A stretch of 64,000 nt of DNA, from the NCBI RefSeq assembly GCF_023734115.1, contig NZ_AP025737.1, forward strand, positions 1,240,001 through 1,304,000, in the 5' to 3' direction. Made by a program: the position numbers and the translations under genes. Origin of the DNA: Herbiconiux sp. L3-i23. GTDB lineage: Bacteria > Actinomycetota > Actinomycetes > Actinomycetales > Microbacteriaceae. The notes under the pieces were generated by a model, which made no database searches, had not been told where the DNA came from, and saw only the letters and a list, made by a program, of their open reading frames with translations. Shown here piece after piece: positions 27,401 to 35,598 of the stretch; the stretch's first letter is position 1, and every line of letters begins with the position of its first letter.

Positions 27401-27964
27401 GGTCTCGAGCTCGAACTCGCGAAGCACGCGTCGGCGAGCATCGCCGACCTGCTCGGCTCCGAGAGCCTCGAGGACGGCGAGACGGTCACCATCGCGGGCC
27501 TGCTCACCGAGGTGCAGCACCGTACGGCGAAGAACTCGGGCAACCAGTACGGCATGATCCAGGTCGAGGACTTCGGCGGCGAGATCACCGTCATGTTCAT
27601 GGGCAAGGCGTACCAGGAGTTCGCGCCCGCGCTCGAGACGGACACCGTGGTCGTCGTCCGCGGTCGGGTCAGTCAGCGCGAGGACAGCATCAACCTGCAC
27701 GCCTACAGCATCTTCACGCCCGACGTCGGACAGCGGGGGAGCGGCGGTCCACTCACCCTCACGCTGCCCGACAACCGGGCGACGACCGACACGGTCAAGG
27801 CGCTCGGCGACGTGCTCATCCGCCACGCGGGGGACACCGAGGTGCGCCTGCGGCTCACCAAGGCGCAGACGGCTCGCGTGTTCGAGATCCCGTACACGGT
27901 GTCGGTGACGGCCGACCTGTACGGCGAACTGAAGACGCTGCTCGGGCCCGGCTGCCTCGCCTGA
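24452..27964 (+). CDS. dnaE: DNA polymerase III alpha subunit DnaE1 (replicative)
   Basis: This 1170-residue replicative polymerase has an N-terminal PHP domain (FVHLHVHSEYSMLDGA, residues 8-23), the palm with catalytic PDFDVDFDD, fingers, and a tandem helix-hairpin-helix. Its OB domain contains TIAGLLTEVQHRTAKNSGNQYG. TTG 24452 is the start because the PHP strand begins only a few codons later and no ATG or GTG precedes it closely. A TAGACT hexamer at 24374-24379 may be its -10. This is the main polymerase, distinct from the SOS-induced DnaE2 at 55518. Confidence 0.96.
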   Translation: MATSGDSFVHLHVHSEYSMLDGAAQVKPLIAAAVEKGMPAVAVTDHGNVFGAYDFWKSATAAGIKPIIGTEAYLTPGTHRSDKTRIRWGDGGGDDVSGSGAYTHMTLLSSTNEGMHNLFRLSSRASIEGYYFKPRMDRELLETYSKGLIATTGCPSGEVQTRLRLGQYEEAKKAAADFRDIFGKENFFAEIMDHGLGIERRIMSDLIRLAKDLDLPLVATNDLHYTHAHDATSHAALLCVQSGSTLDDPNRFKFDADEFYLKSASEMRQIFRDHPEACDNTLLIAERCDVQFNEAANYMPRYPCPPGENEDSWLVKEIETGLHYRYPNGIPDDVRKRAEYETGIIIQMGFSGYFLVVADFINWSKNNGIRVGPGRGSGAGSMVAYAMKITDLDPIRHGLIFERFLNPDRVSMPDFDVDFDDRRRGEVIKYVTEKYGDDRVAQIVTYGTIKAKQALKDSSRVLGFPFGMGDKLTKAMPPAIMGKDIPLSGIFDKSHERYKEAVDIRAVIESDPEAKTVFDTALGLENLKRQWGVHAAGVIMSSEPLLDIIPIMKREQDGQIVTQFDYPACESLGLIKMDFLGLRNLTIIDDALDNIEANRGHRPVLEQLELDDVPTYQLLARGDTLGVFQFDGGPMRALLRLMRPDNFEDISAVGALYRPGPMGANSHTNYALRKNGAQEIVPIHPELAEPLEDILGTTYGLIVYQEQVMSIAQKLAGYSLGQADLLRRAMGKKKKSELDKQFAGFKAGMNERGYSDAAVKTLWDILLPFSDYAFNKAHSAAYGVVSYWTAYLKAHHPAEYMAALLTSVGDARDKLAVYLNECRRMKIQVLPPDVNESIGYFAAVGDDIRFGLGAVRNVGFNVVDLIRKAREEKGRFTSFHDFLRKVPIAVANKRTVESLIKAGAFDTFGATRRALLEIHESAVEAAVSIKRNEANGQVDLFGGMFDFEEEPDKVPERPEWQKREKLAFEREMLGLYVSDHPLAGLELELAKHASASIADLLGSESLEDGETVTIAGLLTEVQHRTAKNSGNQYGMIQVEDFGGEITVMFMGKAYQEFAPALETDTVVVVRGRVSQREDSINLHAYSIFTPDVGQRGSGGPLTLTLPDNRATTDTVKALGDVLIRHAGDTEVRLRLTKAQTARVFEIPYTVSVTADLYGELKTLLGPGCLA

Positions 27965-28016
27965 GGCACGGTCGGGCGGAGCCCGCGAGGGCTGGTACGG
28001 GTTCCGCGCGCGGGAG

Positions 28017-28029
28017 TAGCGTTCGCGCC
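28017..28029 (+). promoter_or_regulatory. Leaderless -10 element of the YtfJ-like gene
   Basis: TAGCGT (28017-28022) is seven bases before ATG 28030, with no Shine-Dalgarno sequence between. The gap after dnaE1 is only 65 bases. Confidence 0.4.
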
Positions 28030-28365
28030 ATGACGAACATCGTGGAGAAGATCGCCGACGGCCTGCGCGAGCGGGGCGTCACGCTCGCCTACGGCGAGAA
28101 GACCTCGGTCGACGGCAAAGAGCTCGTCCCCGTCGCGCTCGTCGTCGTCGGCTTCGGCGGCGGCAGCGGAGGCGGGGGAACGGGCGACGAATCCGGAGAA
28201 GGCGAAGGCGGCGGGGGAGGGTCGTGGACGATCCCCGTCGGCGCCTACGTCGCAGGACCTGATGGCGCGTGGTTCCAGCCCAACGTCGTCGCGCTGCTCG
28301 CCGTCAGCGTTCCCGTGATCTGGGCGCTCGGACACGCGATCTCGCGCATCGTCAAAGCCTTCTGA
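28030..28365 (+). CDS. YtfJ/GerW-like small protein
   Basis: This 111-residue protein resembles the YtfJ (GerW) family named from Bacillus spores, although this lineage does not make endospores. The N-terminus (IVEKIADGLRERGVTLAYGEKTSVDGKELVPVA) matches the family beta fold. A Gly/Glu-rich loop follows, and a hydrophobic C-terminal segment (about 88-108) could anchor it. The expected family core is interrupted by the glycine-rich insert. Function is unknown in actinobacteria. It lies between dnaE1 and the convergent flavin reductase. Confidence 0.7.
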   Translation: MTNIVEKIADGLRERGVTLAYGEKTSVDGKELVPVALVVVGFGGGSGGGGTGDESGEGEGGGGGSWTIPVGAYVAGPDGAWFQPNVVALLAVSVPVIWALGHAISRIVKAF

Positions 28366-28409
28366 CGTCCCGGCCCGACTCGTTCCGAATCGAGGCGATC
28401 GCGCCGACC

Positions 28410-28916
28410 TCAGTCGAGCGGCCGGGGCGCGTGGTAGCCGCGCTCGTGGTACAGCAACGGGGCATCCTCGTCGCCGAGGGCGCCCTGCTCGATCTGCACC
28501 GCGACGATCGCGTTGTCCTCGACGGGGATGCGACGCACGATGCGGCCGACCATCCACGCGGTCACCCCGTCGAGCACGGGCAAACCGTACGGGCCCTCGT
28601 GCCAGTGATCGCCCTCGAAGCGCTCCGACGCCTCGGCCGACAGCTTCTGCGCGAGGTGACGGTCGCGAGAACCGAGCATGTGGATGACGACGTGGTCGGT
28701 GTTCTCGATGGCGTGCCAGGCGCTCGCGACGCGCGCCATGTTGAAGGTCGCGAGGGGCGGGACGGCGGCGAGCGACGCGAGCGAGGTCGCGGTGAAGCCC
28801 ACCGGGGTGCCATCGGTGTCGCGGGCGGTCACGATCGCGACGCCCGCCGCGTGGCGGCGGAACGCCTGCCGGAAAGCCGCGACGTCGTCGGCGGCGAAGA
28901 TCTCGTCCATCTGCAC
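28410..28916 (-). CDS. Flavin reductase domain protein
   Basis: This is a 168-residue split-barrel protein of the flavin reductase-like FMN-binding family. FRRHAAGVAIVTARDTDGTPVGFTATSLASLAAVPPL is the canonical N-terminal flavin-binding region (named here only by its parts), and GRIVRRIPVEDNAIVAVQIE and PLLYHERGYH close the fold. Members reduce free FMN or FAD with NAD(P)H for partner monooxygenases, but no partner is encoded nearby. The start is GTG 28916 or ATG 28910. It converges with the YtfJ-like gene and diverges from hisD. Confidence 0.85.
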   Translation of the reverse strand: MQMDEIFAADDVAAFRQAFRRHAAGVAIVTARDTDGTPVGFTATSLASLAAVPPLATFNMARVASAWHAIENTDHVVIHMLGSRDRHLAQKLSAEASERFEGDHWHEGPYGLPVLDGVTAWMVGRIVRRIPVEDNAIVAVQIEQGALGDEDAPLLYHERGYHAPRPLD

Positions 28917-28987
28917 GGGTCAACATCGCGAGGTCCCCAGTATTCCGGGGATGCGGGGAATCCCCGGGTCGCACTGATTCGGCTCGG

Positions 28988-29002
28988 TAGACTGGCGCCG
29001 CC
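28988..29002 (+). promoter_or_regulatory. -10 element of hisD
   Basis: TAGACT (28988-28993) lies nine bases before ATG 29003, leaving a leader of at most a few bases. The same hexamer occurs before dnaE1 and ctaC. Confidence 0.4.
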
Positions 29003-30307
29003 ATGATGCAGCTCCTGGACCTCCGAGGCAGCACCCCGACCAAGGCGGAGCTCCTCGCCCTCGTTCCCCGTCCCGACCTCGACCCGTCGAGCGCCGCGGA
29101 CGCCGCCGCCGCCCTCATCGACGACGTCCGAGAGCGGGGCGCCGCAGCCCTCGCAGACCAGGCAGAACGGTTCGACCGGGTCCGCCCCTCCTCGATCCGC
29201 GTCCCGGCCGCCGACATCGCCGCCGCCGTCGAGGCGCTCGACCCCGCCGTGCGCGCGGCGCTCGAGGAGACGATCGACCGCGTCCGCCGTGCGAGCGCGG
29301 CGCAGGTCCCCGAGGGTCGGGTCACGGTGCTCGGCGACGGGGCGCAGGTCGTGCAGCGGTGGCTGCCGGTCGAGCGCGTCGGCCTGTACGTCCCCGGCGG
29401 CAAGGCCGTCTATCCCTCGAGCGTCGTCATGAGCGTCGTCCCCGCACAGGTGGCGGGCGTCGGGTCGCTCGCCATCGCGTCGCCCCCGCAGTCCGATCAC
29501 AGCGGATCCGTGCACCCCGTCATCCTCGGCGCGGCCGGGCTGCTCGGCGTCGACGAGGTCTACGCCATGGGGGGCGCCGGCGCCATCGGCGCGCTCGCCT
29601 ACGGCGTCGACGAGCTGGGCCTCGACCCGGTCGATCTCATCACCGGGCCGGGCAACGTCTTCGTCGCCTCCGCCAAGCGCCTCGTCTCGGGCGTGGTCGG
29701 GATCGACTCGGAAGCGGGCCCCACCGAGATCCTGGTCATCGCCGACGAGGGCGCCGATCCGGTCGTCGTCGCCAGCGACCTCGTCAGCCAGGCCGAGCAC
29801 GACGAGATGGCGGCCGCGGTGCTCGTCACGGACTCCGCCGACCTCGCCCAGGCCGTCGCCGTCGCGATCCCCGAGATCGCGAGCGCGACCAAGCGCTCCG
29901 AGCGGGTGCACGTCGCCCTGTCGGGCCCGCAGTCGGCGATCGTCCTCGTCGACGACCTCGCCCAGGCAGTCGCCTTCAGCAACGCCTACGGTCCCGAACA
30001 CCTCGAGATCATCACCACCACCCCGGAGGAGCAGGCCGAGCGCATCGTGAACGCCGGCGCCGTCTTCCTCGGCACCCACTCGCCCGTCAGCCTGGGCGAC
30101 TACCTCGCCGGCTCGAACCATGTCCTGCCCACCGGCGGAACCTCCCGGTTCAGCTCCGGTCTCGGCGCCCACACCTTCCTGCGCCCGCAACAGGTGATCC
30201 GCTACGACGCCGGGGCTCTCGCCGCCGTCCGCGGACACATCACGGCGCTCTCGAACGCCGAGGATCTGCCCGCCCACGGCGAGGCGGTCGACGCCCGATT
30301 CCGCTGA
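29003..30307 (+). CDS. hisD: Histidinol dehydrogenase HisD
   Basis: This 434-residue zinc enzyme oxidises L-histidinol to L-histidine with two NAD, the last step of histidine synthesis. The motifs GLYVPGGKAVYPSSVVM, AMGGAGAIGALAYG, ITGPGNVFVASAKR and SEAGPTEILVIAD are intact. The zinc and catalytic residues sit in DLVSQAEHDEMA and YGPEHLEI. No other his gene is in the window, though hisD often heads a his operon. Here nrdR follows with its own promoter-like box, so hisD may be a single-gene unit. ATG 29003 or the next ATG codon is possible. Confidence 0.96.
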   Translation: MMQLLDLRGSTPTKAELLALVPRPDLDPSSAADAAAALIDDVRERGAAALADQAERFDRVRPSSIRVPAADIAAAVEALDPAVRAALEETIDRVRRASAAQVPEGRVTVLGDGAQVVQRWLPVERVGLYVPGGKAVYPSSVVMSVVPAQVAGVGSLAIASPPQSDHSGSVHPVILGAAGLLGVDEVYAMGGAGAIGALAYGVDELGLDPVDLITGPGNVFVASAKRLVSGVVGIDSEAGPTEILVIADEGADPVVVASDLVSQAEHDEMAAAVLVTDSADLAQAVAVAIPEIASATKRSERVHVALSGPQSAIVLVDDLAQAVAFSNAYGPEHLEIITTTPEEQAERIVNAGAVFLGTHSPVSLGDYLAGSNHVLPTGGTSRFSSGLGAHTFLRPQQVIRYDAGALAAVRGHITALSNAEDLPAHGEAVDARFR

Positions 30308-30340
30308 CCCGGGTCGGGCGAGTCGCGGGCGTCGAACGCC

Positions 30341-30355
30341 TACACTCGTAGCGCC
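30341..30355 (+). promoter_or_regulatory. -10 element of nrdR
   Basis: TACACT (30341-30346) is nine bases before ATG 30356, with the same spacing as TAGACT before hisD. No ribosome binding site is visible. Confidence 0.4.
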
Positions 30356-30844
30356 ATGCATTGTCCGTTCTGCCGTAACCCCGACACTCGCGTCGTCGAC
30401 TCGCGCGTCAGCGACGACGGGCTCTCGATCAGACGTCGGCGGCAGTGCCCCAACTGCAACCGGCGCTTCAGCACCACCGAGACCGCCAGTCTCAACGTGA
30501 TCAAGCGCAACGGTGTACTCGAGCCGTTCAGCCGCGACAAGGTCGTCTCGGGTGTGCGCAAGGCGTGCCAGGGGCGGCCGGTCACCGACACCGACCTCGC
30601 CGTCCTCGCGCAGCGCGTCGAGGAGAGCATCCGCGCGACGGGCGCCTCGCAGATCGACGCGAACGAGATCGGCCTGTCGATCCTGCCGCCGCTGCGCGAA
30701 CTCGACGAGGTCGCCTATCTGCGCTTCGCGAGCGTGTACCAGGGCTTCGAATCGCTCGACGACTTCGAGGAGGCGATCACGCTGCTGCGGGTCGAGAACG
30801 CGGCCTCGCGCGAGGCGCGCCCCACCGACGAGCAGGCGCCCTGA
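30356..30844 (+). CDS. nrdR: Transcriptional repressor NrdR
   Basis: This 162-residue protein is the nucleotide-sensing repressor of ribonucleotide reductase genes. An N-terminal zinc ribbon uses Cys3, Cys6, Cys31 and Cys34 and binds NrdR boxes. The ATP-cone domain (about 46-136) begins [20 protein letters not shown] and binds ATP or dATP. No nrd gene or NrdR box was recognised nearby, so its targets lie elsewhere. Its stop codon overlaps the proposed CTG start of pyrD. Confidence 0.96.
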   Translation: MHCPFCRNPDTRVVDSRVSDDGLSIRRRRQCPNCNRRFSTTETASLNVIKRNGVLEPFSRDKVVSGVRKACQGRPVTDTDLAVLAQRVEESIRATGASQIDANEIGLSILPPLRELDEVAYLRFASVYQGFESLDDFEEAITLLRVENAASREARPTDEQAP

Positions 30845-31902
30845 GCGCCGGGGCCGCGACCCGCGCCGAGCGCGGGCCGTACGCGCTGTTCTTCCGCACC
30901 GTCTTCGTGCGCATGGATCCCGAGAAGGCCCACCACTTCGCCTACGAGGTCATCCGTCTCCTCGGGCTTCCCGTCGTGAGCTCGGTGGTCGGTCGACTCT
31001 GCCGTCCGCACCGGTCGCTGCGCACCGAGGCGCTCGGTCAGGTCTTCCCCTCCCCGTTCGGCCTCGCCGCCGGATTCGACAAGGATGCGAGGGCCATCGC
31101 GGGCCTCGGCGCCCTCGGTTTCGGGCACGTCGAGGTCGGCACGGTCACCGCGATCGCCCAGGACGGCAACCCGGCGCCGCGGATGTTCCGCCTGCTGCCC
31201 GACCGTGCCGTCGTGAACCGGATGGGCTTCAACAACCGGGGCGCCGCCGCGGCGGCCCGCGAGATCACCCGCGCCCGTCGCCGCGCGCTGCCCGTCGTCG
31301 GTGTGAACATCGGCAAGAGCCGCGTGGTCGAGGTCGACGACGCCGTCGAGGACTACCGGGCCAGTGCCCGCACCGTCGCCCGGCTCGCCGACTACCTCGT
31401 CGTCAACGTCAGCTCGCCGAACACGCCGGGCCTCCGCGGGCTGCACGAGCACGACCGGCTCGAACCGATCCTCGACGCCGTCACCGCCGAGGCGAACGGC
31501 GTCCCGGTGCTCGTCAAGATCGCGCCCGACCTCACCGACGAGCAGGTCCGCGAGATCGGCCGCTTCTCCTTCGAGCGCGGCCTCGCCGGCATCGTCGCGA
31601 CGAACACGACCATCTCGCGGAACGGTCTCGCGACCGACCCTTCGGTCGTCGCCGCGGCGGGCGCCGGCGGGCTGTCCGGAGCGCCGCTGCGACAGCGTTC
31701 GCTCGAGGTGCTCCGCATCCTCCGCGCCGAGCTCCCGGCCGACTTCTGCATCGTCTCCGTCGGCGGGGTGACCACCGCCGAGGACGTCGCCGAGCGTCTC
31801 GACGCGGGCGCGACCCTCGTGCAGGGCTACACCGGCTTCCTCTTCCGCGGCCCGTTCTGGGCGCGAAGCATCAACCGGGGCCTGCGCCGCCTCCGCGGCT
31901 GA
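30841..31902 (+). CDS. pyrD: Dihydroorotate dehydrogenase (quinone), class 2, PyrD
   Basis: This is a membrane-associated flavoenzyme that oxidises dihydroorotate to orotate with quinone as acceptor in pyrimidine synthesis. The N-terminal amphipathic region ([25 protein letters not shown]) is typical of class 2 enzymes. [42 protein letters not shown] and the C-terminal [17 protein letters not shown] are intact, giving about 353 residues. No ATG, GTG or TTG precedes the conserved N-terminus in frame. CTG 30841, overlapping the nrdR stop as CTGA, is the likeliest start; GTG 30907 would truncate a conserved helix. Confidence 0.9.
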   Translation: MSAGAATRAERGPYALFFRTVFVRMDPEKAHHFAYEVIRLLGLPVVSSVVGRLCRPHRSLRTEALGQVFPSPFGLAAGFDKDARAIAGLGALGFGHVEVGTVTAIAQDGNPAPRMFRLLPDRAVVNRMGFNNRGAAAAAREITRARRRALPVVGVNIGKSRVVEVDDAVEDYRASARTVARLADYLVVNVSSPNTPGLRGLHEHDRLEPILDAVTAEANGVPVLVKIAPDLTDEQVREIGRFSFERGLAGIVATNTTISRNGLATDPSVVAAAGAGGLSGAPLRQRSLEVLRILRAELPADFCIVSVGGVTTAEDVAERLDAGATLVQGYTGFLFRGPFWARSINRGLRRLRG

Positions 31903-31959
31903 GACCCGCCCGATCCGTCGCTCGCGCGATCCGTTCGGGACTGATCAGTTGAGGACCGG

Positions 31960-32544
31960 TCAGTTGGGGTATTTGCCGCGCTTGACCTGCGGCTTCGGCA
32001 GGCGCAGCGGGCGCAGCTGGAGCGCGCGCATCGCCGCGTACCAGCGGAAGCCCCGCTCGACCCGGCCCTCGCCGAACTTCGCCGTGAGCTTGCGCTGCAG
32101 GATGAAGCCGAGGATCACGACGTCGAGCACCGCGAGCAGGAAGAAGCCCCACAATGCGAAGATCGAGTACGTCTGGACGTACGCGTCGGGGATGAAGGTG
32201 ACGATGATCACGAGGAACATGATCGGGATCAGGAACTCGCCGACGCTCCAACGCGCGTCCACCCAGTCGCGCACGAACTTGCGCTGAGCACCCTTGTCGC
32301 GGGTCGGCAGGTAACGGTCCTCACCGTTCGCCATGCCGACGCGGGCGCGCTCGCGGGCCTCCGCGGCCTTCGCGCGCGCCTGCTTCGACGCCTCACGGCG
32401 GTCGGTCGGAACGAGCGGGCGCTTGTTCGCGGCCTCGCGCTCACGGCGGGTGGGGGTCGAGCGACCCTTGCCGATCACGGACGCGTCACCGGTCTCGTTG
32501 ATCGGCTCGGACGGCGGGGTGGTGCTGGAGGGCTGCTTGGCCAC
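31960..32544 (-). CDS. DUF3043 membrane protein
   Basis: This 194-residue protein of unknown function is restricted to actinobacteria. A charged, Arg/Lys/Glu-rich cytosolic N-terminus (about 85 residues, containing GKGRSTPTRREREAANKRPL) precedes VRDWVDARWSVGEFLIPIM and two membrane helices (about 98-120 and 124-147), then a basic tail. GTG 32544 is chosen for the GAGG eight bases upstream. The gene is divergent from the M20 peptidase and converges with pyrD, so it forms its own transcription unit. Confidence 0.85.
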   Translation of the reverse strand: MAKQPSSTTPPSEPINETGDASVIGKGRSTPTRREREAANKRPLVPTDRREASKQARAKAAEARERARVGMANGEDRYLPTRDKGAQRKFVRDWVDARWSVGEFLIPIMFLVIIVTFIPDAYVQTYSIFALWGFFLLAVLDVVILGFILQRKLTAKFGEGRVERGFRWYAAMRALQLRPLRLPKPQVKRGKYPN

Positions 32545-32573
32545 GGTTCGAACCTCGTAAATCTCGTGACCAA

Positions 32574-32585
32574 TAGGATAAACCC
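32574..32585 (+). promoter_or_regulatory. Leaderless -10 element of the M20 dipeptidase gene
   Basis: TAGGAT (32574-32579) is six bases before ATG 32586. The context CCAATAGGAT is identical to that before trpD at 42970-42979. Confidence 0.5.
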
Positions 32586-34028
32586 ATGGCTTCGGAACCA
32601 CAGGGCCCTGCGCCGACCACTCCTGAATCGAACGGCTCGGACGGACGGGAGAGCGCACTCCGCGCCACCGTCGACGCGGCGTTCCCGGCAACGGTGAAGG
32701 ACCTGTCGGCCCTCGTGCGCATCCCCTCGGTCTCGTGGGACGGGTTCGACGGGGCGAACGTCCGCGCCAGCGCCGACGCCGTCGCCGAGCTCGCCCGCGG
32801 CATCGGCCTCTTCGACACCGTCGACGTCGTCTCGGTGCCGATCGCCCCCGGATCCGACGTCTCCGGCCAGCCCGCCGTGCTCGCGCACCGCGCCGCGAAG
32901 AACGGCGCGCCTACCGTGCTGCTCTACGCCCACCACGACGTGCAGCCCCCGGGAGACGAGTCGCTCTGGGAGTCGGCCCCGTACGAGCCCACCGTCCGCG
33001 GCGACCGCCTCTACGGGCGCGGCGCCTCCGACGACAAAGCCGGAGTGATCACCCACATCGCGGCTCTGCGCGCCCTCGCCGAGAACCGCGGCGACGACCT
33101 CGACCTCGGCATCGTGCTCTTCAACGAGGGCGAGGAGGAGTTCGGTTCCCGCTCGTTCGGCAACTTCCTCGACATCCACCGCGAGGTGCTCGACGCCGAC
33201 GTCATCGTCGTCGCCGACTCCGACAACTGGGACACCGCGACCCCCGCGCTCACCGTCAGCCTCCGCGGCAACGTCGCCTTCAACCTCACGGTCTCGACCC
33301 TCGACCACGCCTCCCACTCCGGCATGTTCGGGGGAGCGGCGCCCGACGCGATGCTCGCCGCCATCAAGCTCCTCGCCACCCTGTGGGACGAAGACGGAGT
33401 CGTCGCCGTCGACGGGCTCGAGTCCTACACCAGCACCGAGGCCCCCCAGTACGACTCCGCGCAGTTCCGCGATGAGGCCGCGCTGCTCGACGGCGTCACC
33501 CCCATCGGCGGCGACGCCGACATCTACTCCAAGATGTGGTTCCGCCCCTCCATCACGGTGACCGGCATCGACGCGCCCACCGTGCAGAACGCCTCCAACA
33601 CGCTCGTCCCGAGCGTCCGCGTGCGCATCAGCACCCGCATCGCCCCCGGTCAGAAGGCCGCCGACGCCTACGGGGCGCTGCGCCGCCACCTCGACGCCCG
33701 CGCGCCCCTCGGCGCTGTCCTCGACTACAGCGACCCCGACCTCGGCGAGCCCTTCCTCGTCGACACCACCGGCGACGCCTTCACCCTCGCCAGCCAGGCC
33801 CTCGCCGACGGTTGGGGCGCCGCCACCGTCGAGCAGGGAGTCGGGGGTTCCATCCCCTTCATCGCGCAGCTCGCCGAGACGTTCCCCGGCGCGCAGATCC
33901 TCGTCACCGGAGTCGAAGACCCCGACACCCGCGCCCATTCGCCCAACGAGTCGCAGCACCTCGGCGTGCTGAAGCGCGCCATCACCGGCGAGGCGCTCCT
34001 GCTCAGCCGACTCGCCGACAAGCGCTGA
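32586..34028 (+). CDS. M20 family dipeptidase
   Basis: This 480-residue zinc metallopeptidase belongs to the ArgE/DapE/PepV-like M20 clan and probably hydrolyses dipeptides in the cytosol. The metal ligands appear in LLYAHHDVQPPGD (the H-x-D pair), RGASDDKAG, and NEGEEEFGS with the catalytic acid, then DSDNWD; HASHSGMFGG belongs to the lid domain. It stands alone between a divergent DUF3043 gene and erpA. ATG 32586 fits a leaderless promoter. The substrate is not defined by the sequence. Confidence 0.9.
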   Translation: MASEPQGPAPTTPESNGSDGRESALRATVDAAFPATVKDLSALVRIPSVSWDGFDGANVRASADAVAELARGIGLFDTVDVVSVPIAPGSDVSGQPAVLAHRAAKNGAPTVLLYAHHDVQPPGDESLWESAPYEPTVRGDRLYGRGASDDKAGVITHIAALRALAENRGDDLDLGIVLFNEGEEEFGSRSFGNFLDIHREVLDADVIVVADSDNWDTATPALTVSLRGNVAFNLTVSTLDHASHSGMFGGAAPDAMLAAIKLLATLWDEDGVVAVDGLESYTSTEAPQYDSAQFRDEAALLDGVTPIGGDADIYSKMWFRPSITVTGIDAPTVQNASNTLVPSVRVRISTRIAPGQKAADAYGALRRHLDARAPLGAVLDYSDPDLGEPFLVDTTGDAFTLASQALADGWGAATVEQGVGGSIPFIAQLAETFPGAQILVTGVEDPDTRAHSPNESQHLGVLKRAITGEALLLSRLADKR

Positions 34029-34065
34029 TCTGCGCCGCACCCGCCGAGCACGCCCCCGCGCGTCG

Positions 34066-34071
34066 TAGAAT
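34066..34071 (+). promoter_or_regulatory. -10 element of erpA
   Basis: TAGAAT (34066-34071) matches five of six consensus bases and lies 58 bases before ATG 34130, implying a leader of about 50 bases. Confidence 0.4.
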
Positions 34072-34129
34072 CGACACGCGAACGCGGACCGCACGCCCGC
34101 GAGAAGCCCCGAGAACGGAAAAAGCCACG

Positions 34130-34495
34130 ATGACCGACGTGACACTCACGCAGAATCCCGAGGTCGAGACCCACGGCGTCGCCCTCAGCGACACCGCCGC
34201 GGTCAAGGTCAAGTCCCTCCTCGAACAGGAAGGACGCGACGACCTCCGCCTCCGCGTCGCAGTGCAGCCGGGCGGATGCTCGGGCCTCATCTACCAGCTC
34301 TACTTCGACGAGCGTCTCCTCGACGGCGACGTCACCCGCGACTTCGATGGGGTCGAGGTCGTCGTCGACCGCATGAGCGTCCCCTACCTCGACGGCGCCT
34401 CGATCGACTTCGAGGACACCATCCAGAAGCAGGGCTTCACCATCGACAACCCCAACGCGGCCGGCAGCTGCGCCTGCGGAGACTCGTTCCACTGA
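34130..34495 (+). CDS. erpA: Iron-sulfur cluster carrier ErpA (A-type)
   Basis: This 121-residue A-type carrier binds and delivers Fe-S clusters to apoproteins. The three ligand cysteines are present: one in VQPGGCSGLIYQ and two in the C-terminal SCACGDSFH. The YLDGASIDFEDTIQKQGFTIDNPNA segment is typical (described here by its parts). It lies just upstream of cytochrome oxidase genes, and the Rieske protein QcrA at 40224 is one plausible Fe-S client. It has its own promoter-like box and a downstream hairpin. Confidence 0.94.
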   Translation: MTDVTLTQNPEVETHGVALSDTAAVKVKSLLEQEGRDDLRLRVAVQPGGCSGLIYQLYFDERLLDGDVTRDFDGVEVVVDRMSVPYLDGASIDFEDTIQKQGFTIDNPNAAGSCACGDSFH

Positions 34496-34533
34496 TCCGC
34501 CGACCCACCGTCTTCGCACGAGCGACGGATCAG

Positions 34534-34570
34534 GAACGCGGGGTTCGGCATCATGCCGGGCCCCGCGTTC
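34534..34570 (+). terminator. Two-tier hairpin after erpA
   Basis: GAACGCGGGG (34534-34543) pairs perfectly with CCCCGCGTTC (34561-34570), and an inner CGGCA/TGCCG stem (34546-34550 with 34554-34558) stacks inside. There is no long T-run. It probably separates erpA from the ctaC operon. Confidence 0.6.
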
Positions 34571-34639
34571 TCCCGTTTCGCGGTGATCCCGATCCGCCCG
34601 GACGCGGCGAATGGACGAGGACGTTCGCCGAGGGCGATA

Positions 34640-34645
34640 TAGACT
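34640..34645 (+). promoter_or_regulatory. Possible -10 element of the cta operon
   Basis: TAGACT (34640-34645) lies within the AT-rich TATAGACT context 40 bases before GTG 34685. The -35 is not clear. Confidence 0.35.
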
Positions 34646-34684
34646 GAACACTCGTTCCAAGGTTGTTTTTGCGAGAGGTTCAGG

Positions 34685-35593
34685 GTGCGCAGCAGACGTC
34701 GAATCCGATGGGCGGCAGTTCCGCTCGCAGTGACGATGGCCGTCATCCTCGCCGGCTGCACCCCGGCGCAGCTGAACGGCTTCCTCCCCGGCTTCCAGGA
34801 GAATCAGTCGGCGGTCACCAGCAACACGTCACGGGTCTCCGACCTGTGGGTGGGATCGTGGATCGTGCTCCTCGCGGTCGGTGTGCTCACCTGGGCGCTC
34901 ATCATCTGGGCGGCCGTCGTCTACCGGCGTCGGCGCGGCCAGGTCGGATTGCCGGTGCAACTGCGCTACAACATGCCGATCGAGATCTTCTACACGGTCG
35001 TTCCGTTGATCCTCGTCCTCGGGTTCTTTGCATTCACCGCCCGTGATCAGGCCGTGATCGAGGCGCGCGCGGAGGAGCCCGACGTCACGATCGAGGCCTA
35101 CGGCAAGCAGTGGGCGTGGGACTTCAACTACCTCGACGAGGACGTGTACTCCGCCGGGATCCAGGCCCAGCCGGAGGCTCCGGGCGTCGCCGACACCGGT
35201 GTGGTGCAGGAAGACCTGCCGGTGCTCGTCCTTCCCGTCGACAAGACAGTCGAGATCCAGCTCAAGTCGCGTGACGTGATCCACTCGTTCTGGGTCGTGG
35301 ACTTCCTCTACAAGAAGGACATGATCCCGGGCAAGACGAACTACATGACCGTGACGACAACGCGCGAAGGAACCTACGCGGGCAAGTGCGCCGAGCTGTG
35401 CGGCGATTACCACTCTCAGATGCTCTTCACGGTGAAGGTCGTCTCCCAGACTGAGTACGACGCGTACACCGCATCGTTGCGCGAGCAGGGCTTCGAGGGC
35501 CGCCTCGGCGACGAATACAACCGCAATCTGAACGAGCCCGGCAACTCCGTGCCGAGCGAGGGATCCGACGACATCACGTCGCAGGTGGACTAG
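34685..35593 (+). CDS. ctaC: Cytochrome c oxidase subunit II CtaC (CuA lipoprotein)
   Basis: This 302-residue subunit accepts electrons from cytochrome c through a binuclear CuA site. A signal peptide ends in the lipobox LAGC with Cys25 as the lipidation site. Two membrane helices follow (about 55-78 and 98-118), then the cupredoxin domain. The CuA ligands are in [12 protein letters not shown], preceded by [21 protein letters not shown] 34685 has GAGAGG upstream. It heads ctaC-ctaD-ctaF and functions in the bc1-aa3 supercomplex with the qcr genes encoded opposite. Confidence 0.96.
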   Translation: MRSRRRIRWAAVPLAVTMAVILAGCTPAQLNGFLPGFQENQSAVTSNTSRVSDLWVGSWIVLLAVGVLTWALIIWAAVVYRRRRGQVGLPVQLRYNMPIEIFYTVVPLILVLGFFAFTARDQAVIEARAEEPDVTIEAYGKQWAWDFNYLDEDVYSAGIQAQPEAPGVADTGVVQEDLPVLVLPVDKTVEIQLKSRDVIHSFWVVDFLYKKDMIPGKTNYMTVTTTREGTYAGKCAELCGDYHSQMLFTVKVVSQTEYDAYTASLREQGFEGRLGDEYNRNLNEPGNSVPSEGSDDITSQVD

Positions 35594-35598
35594 GAATC

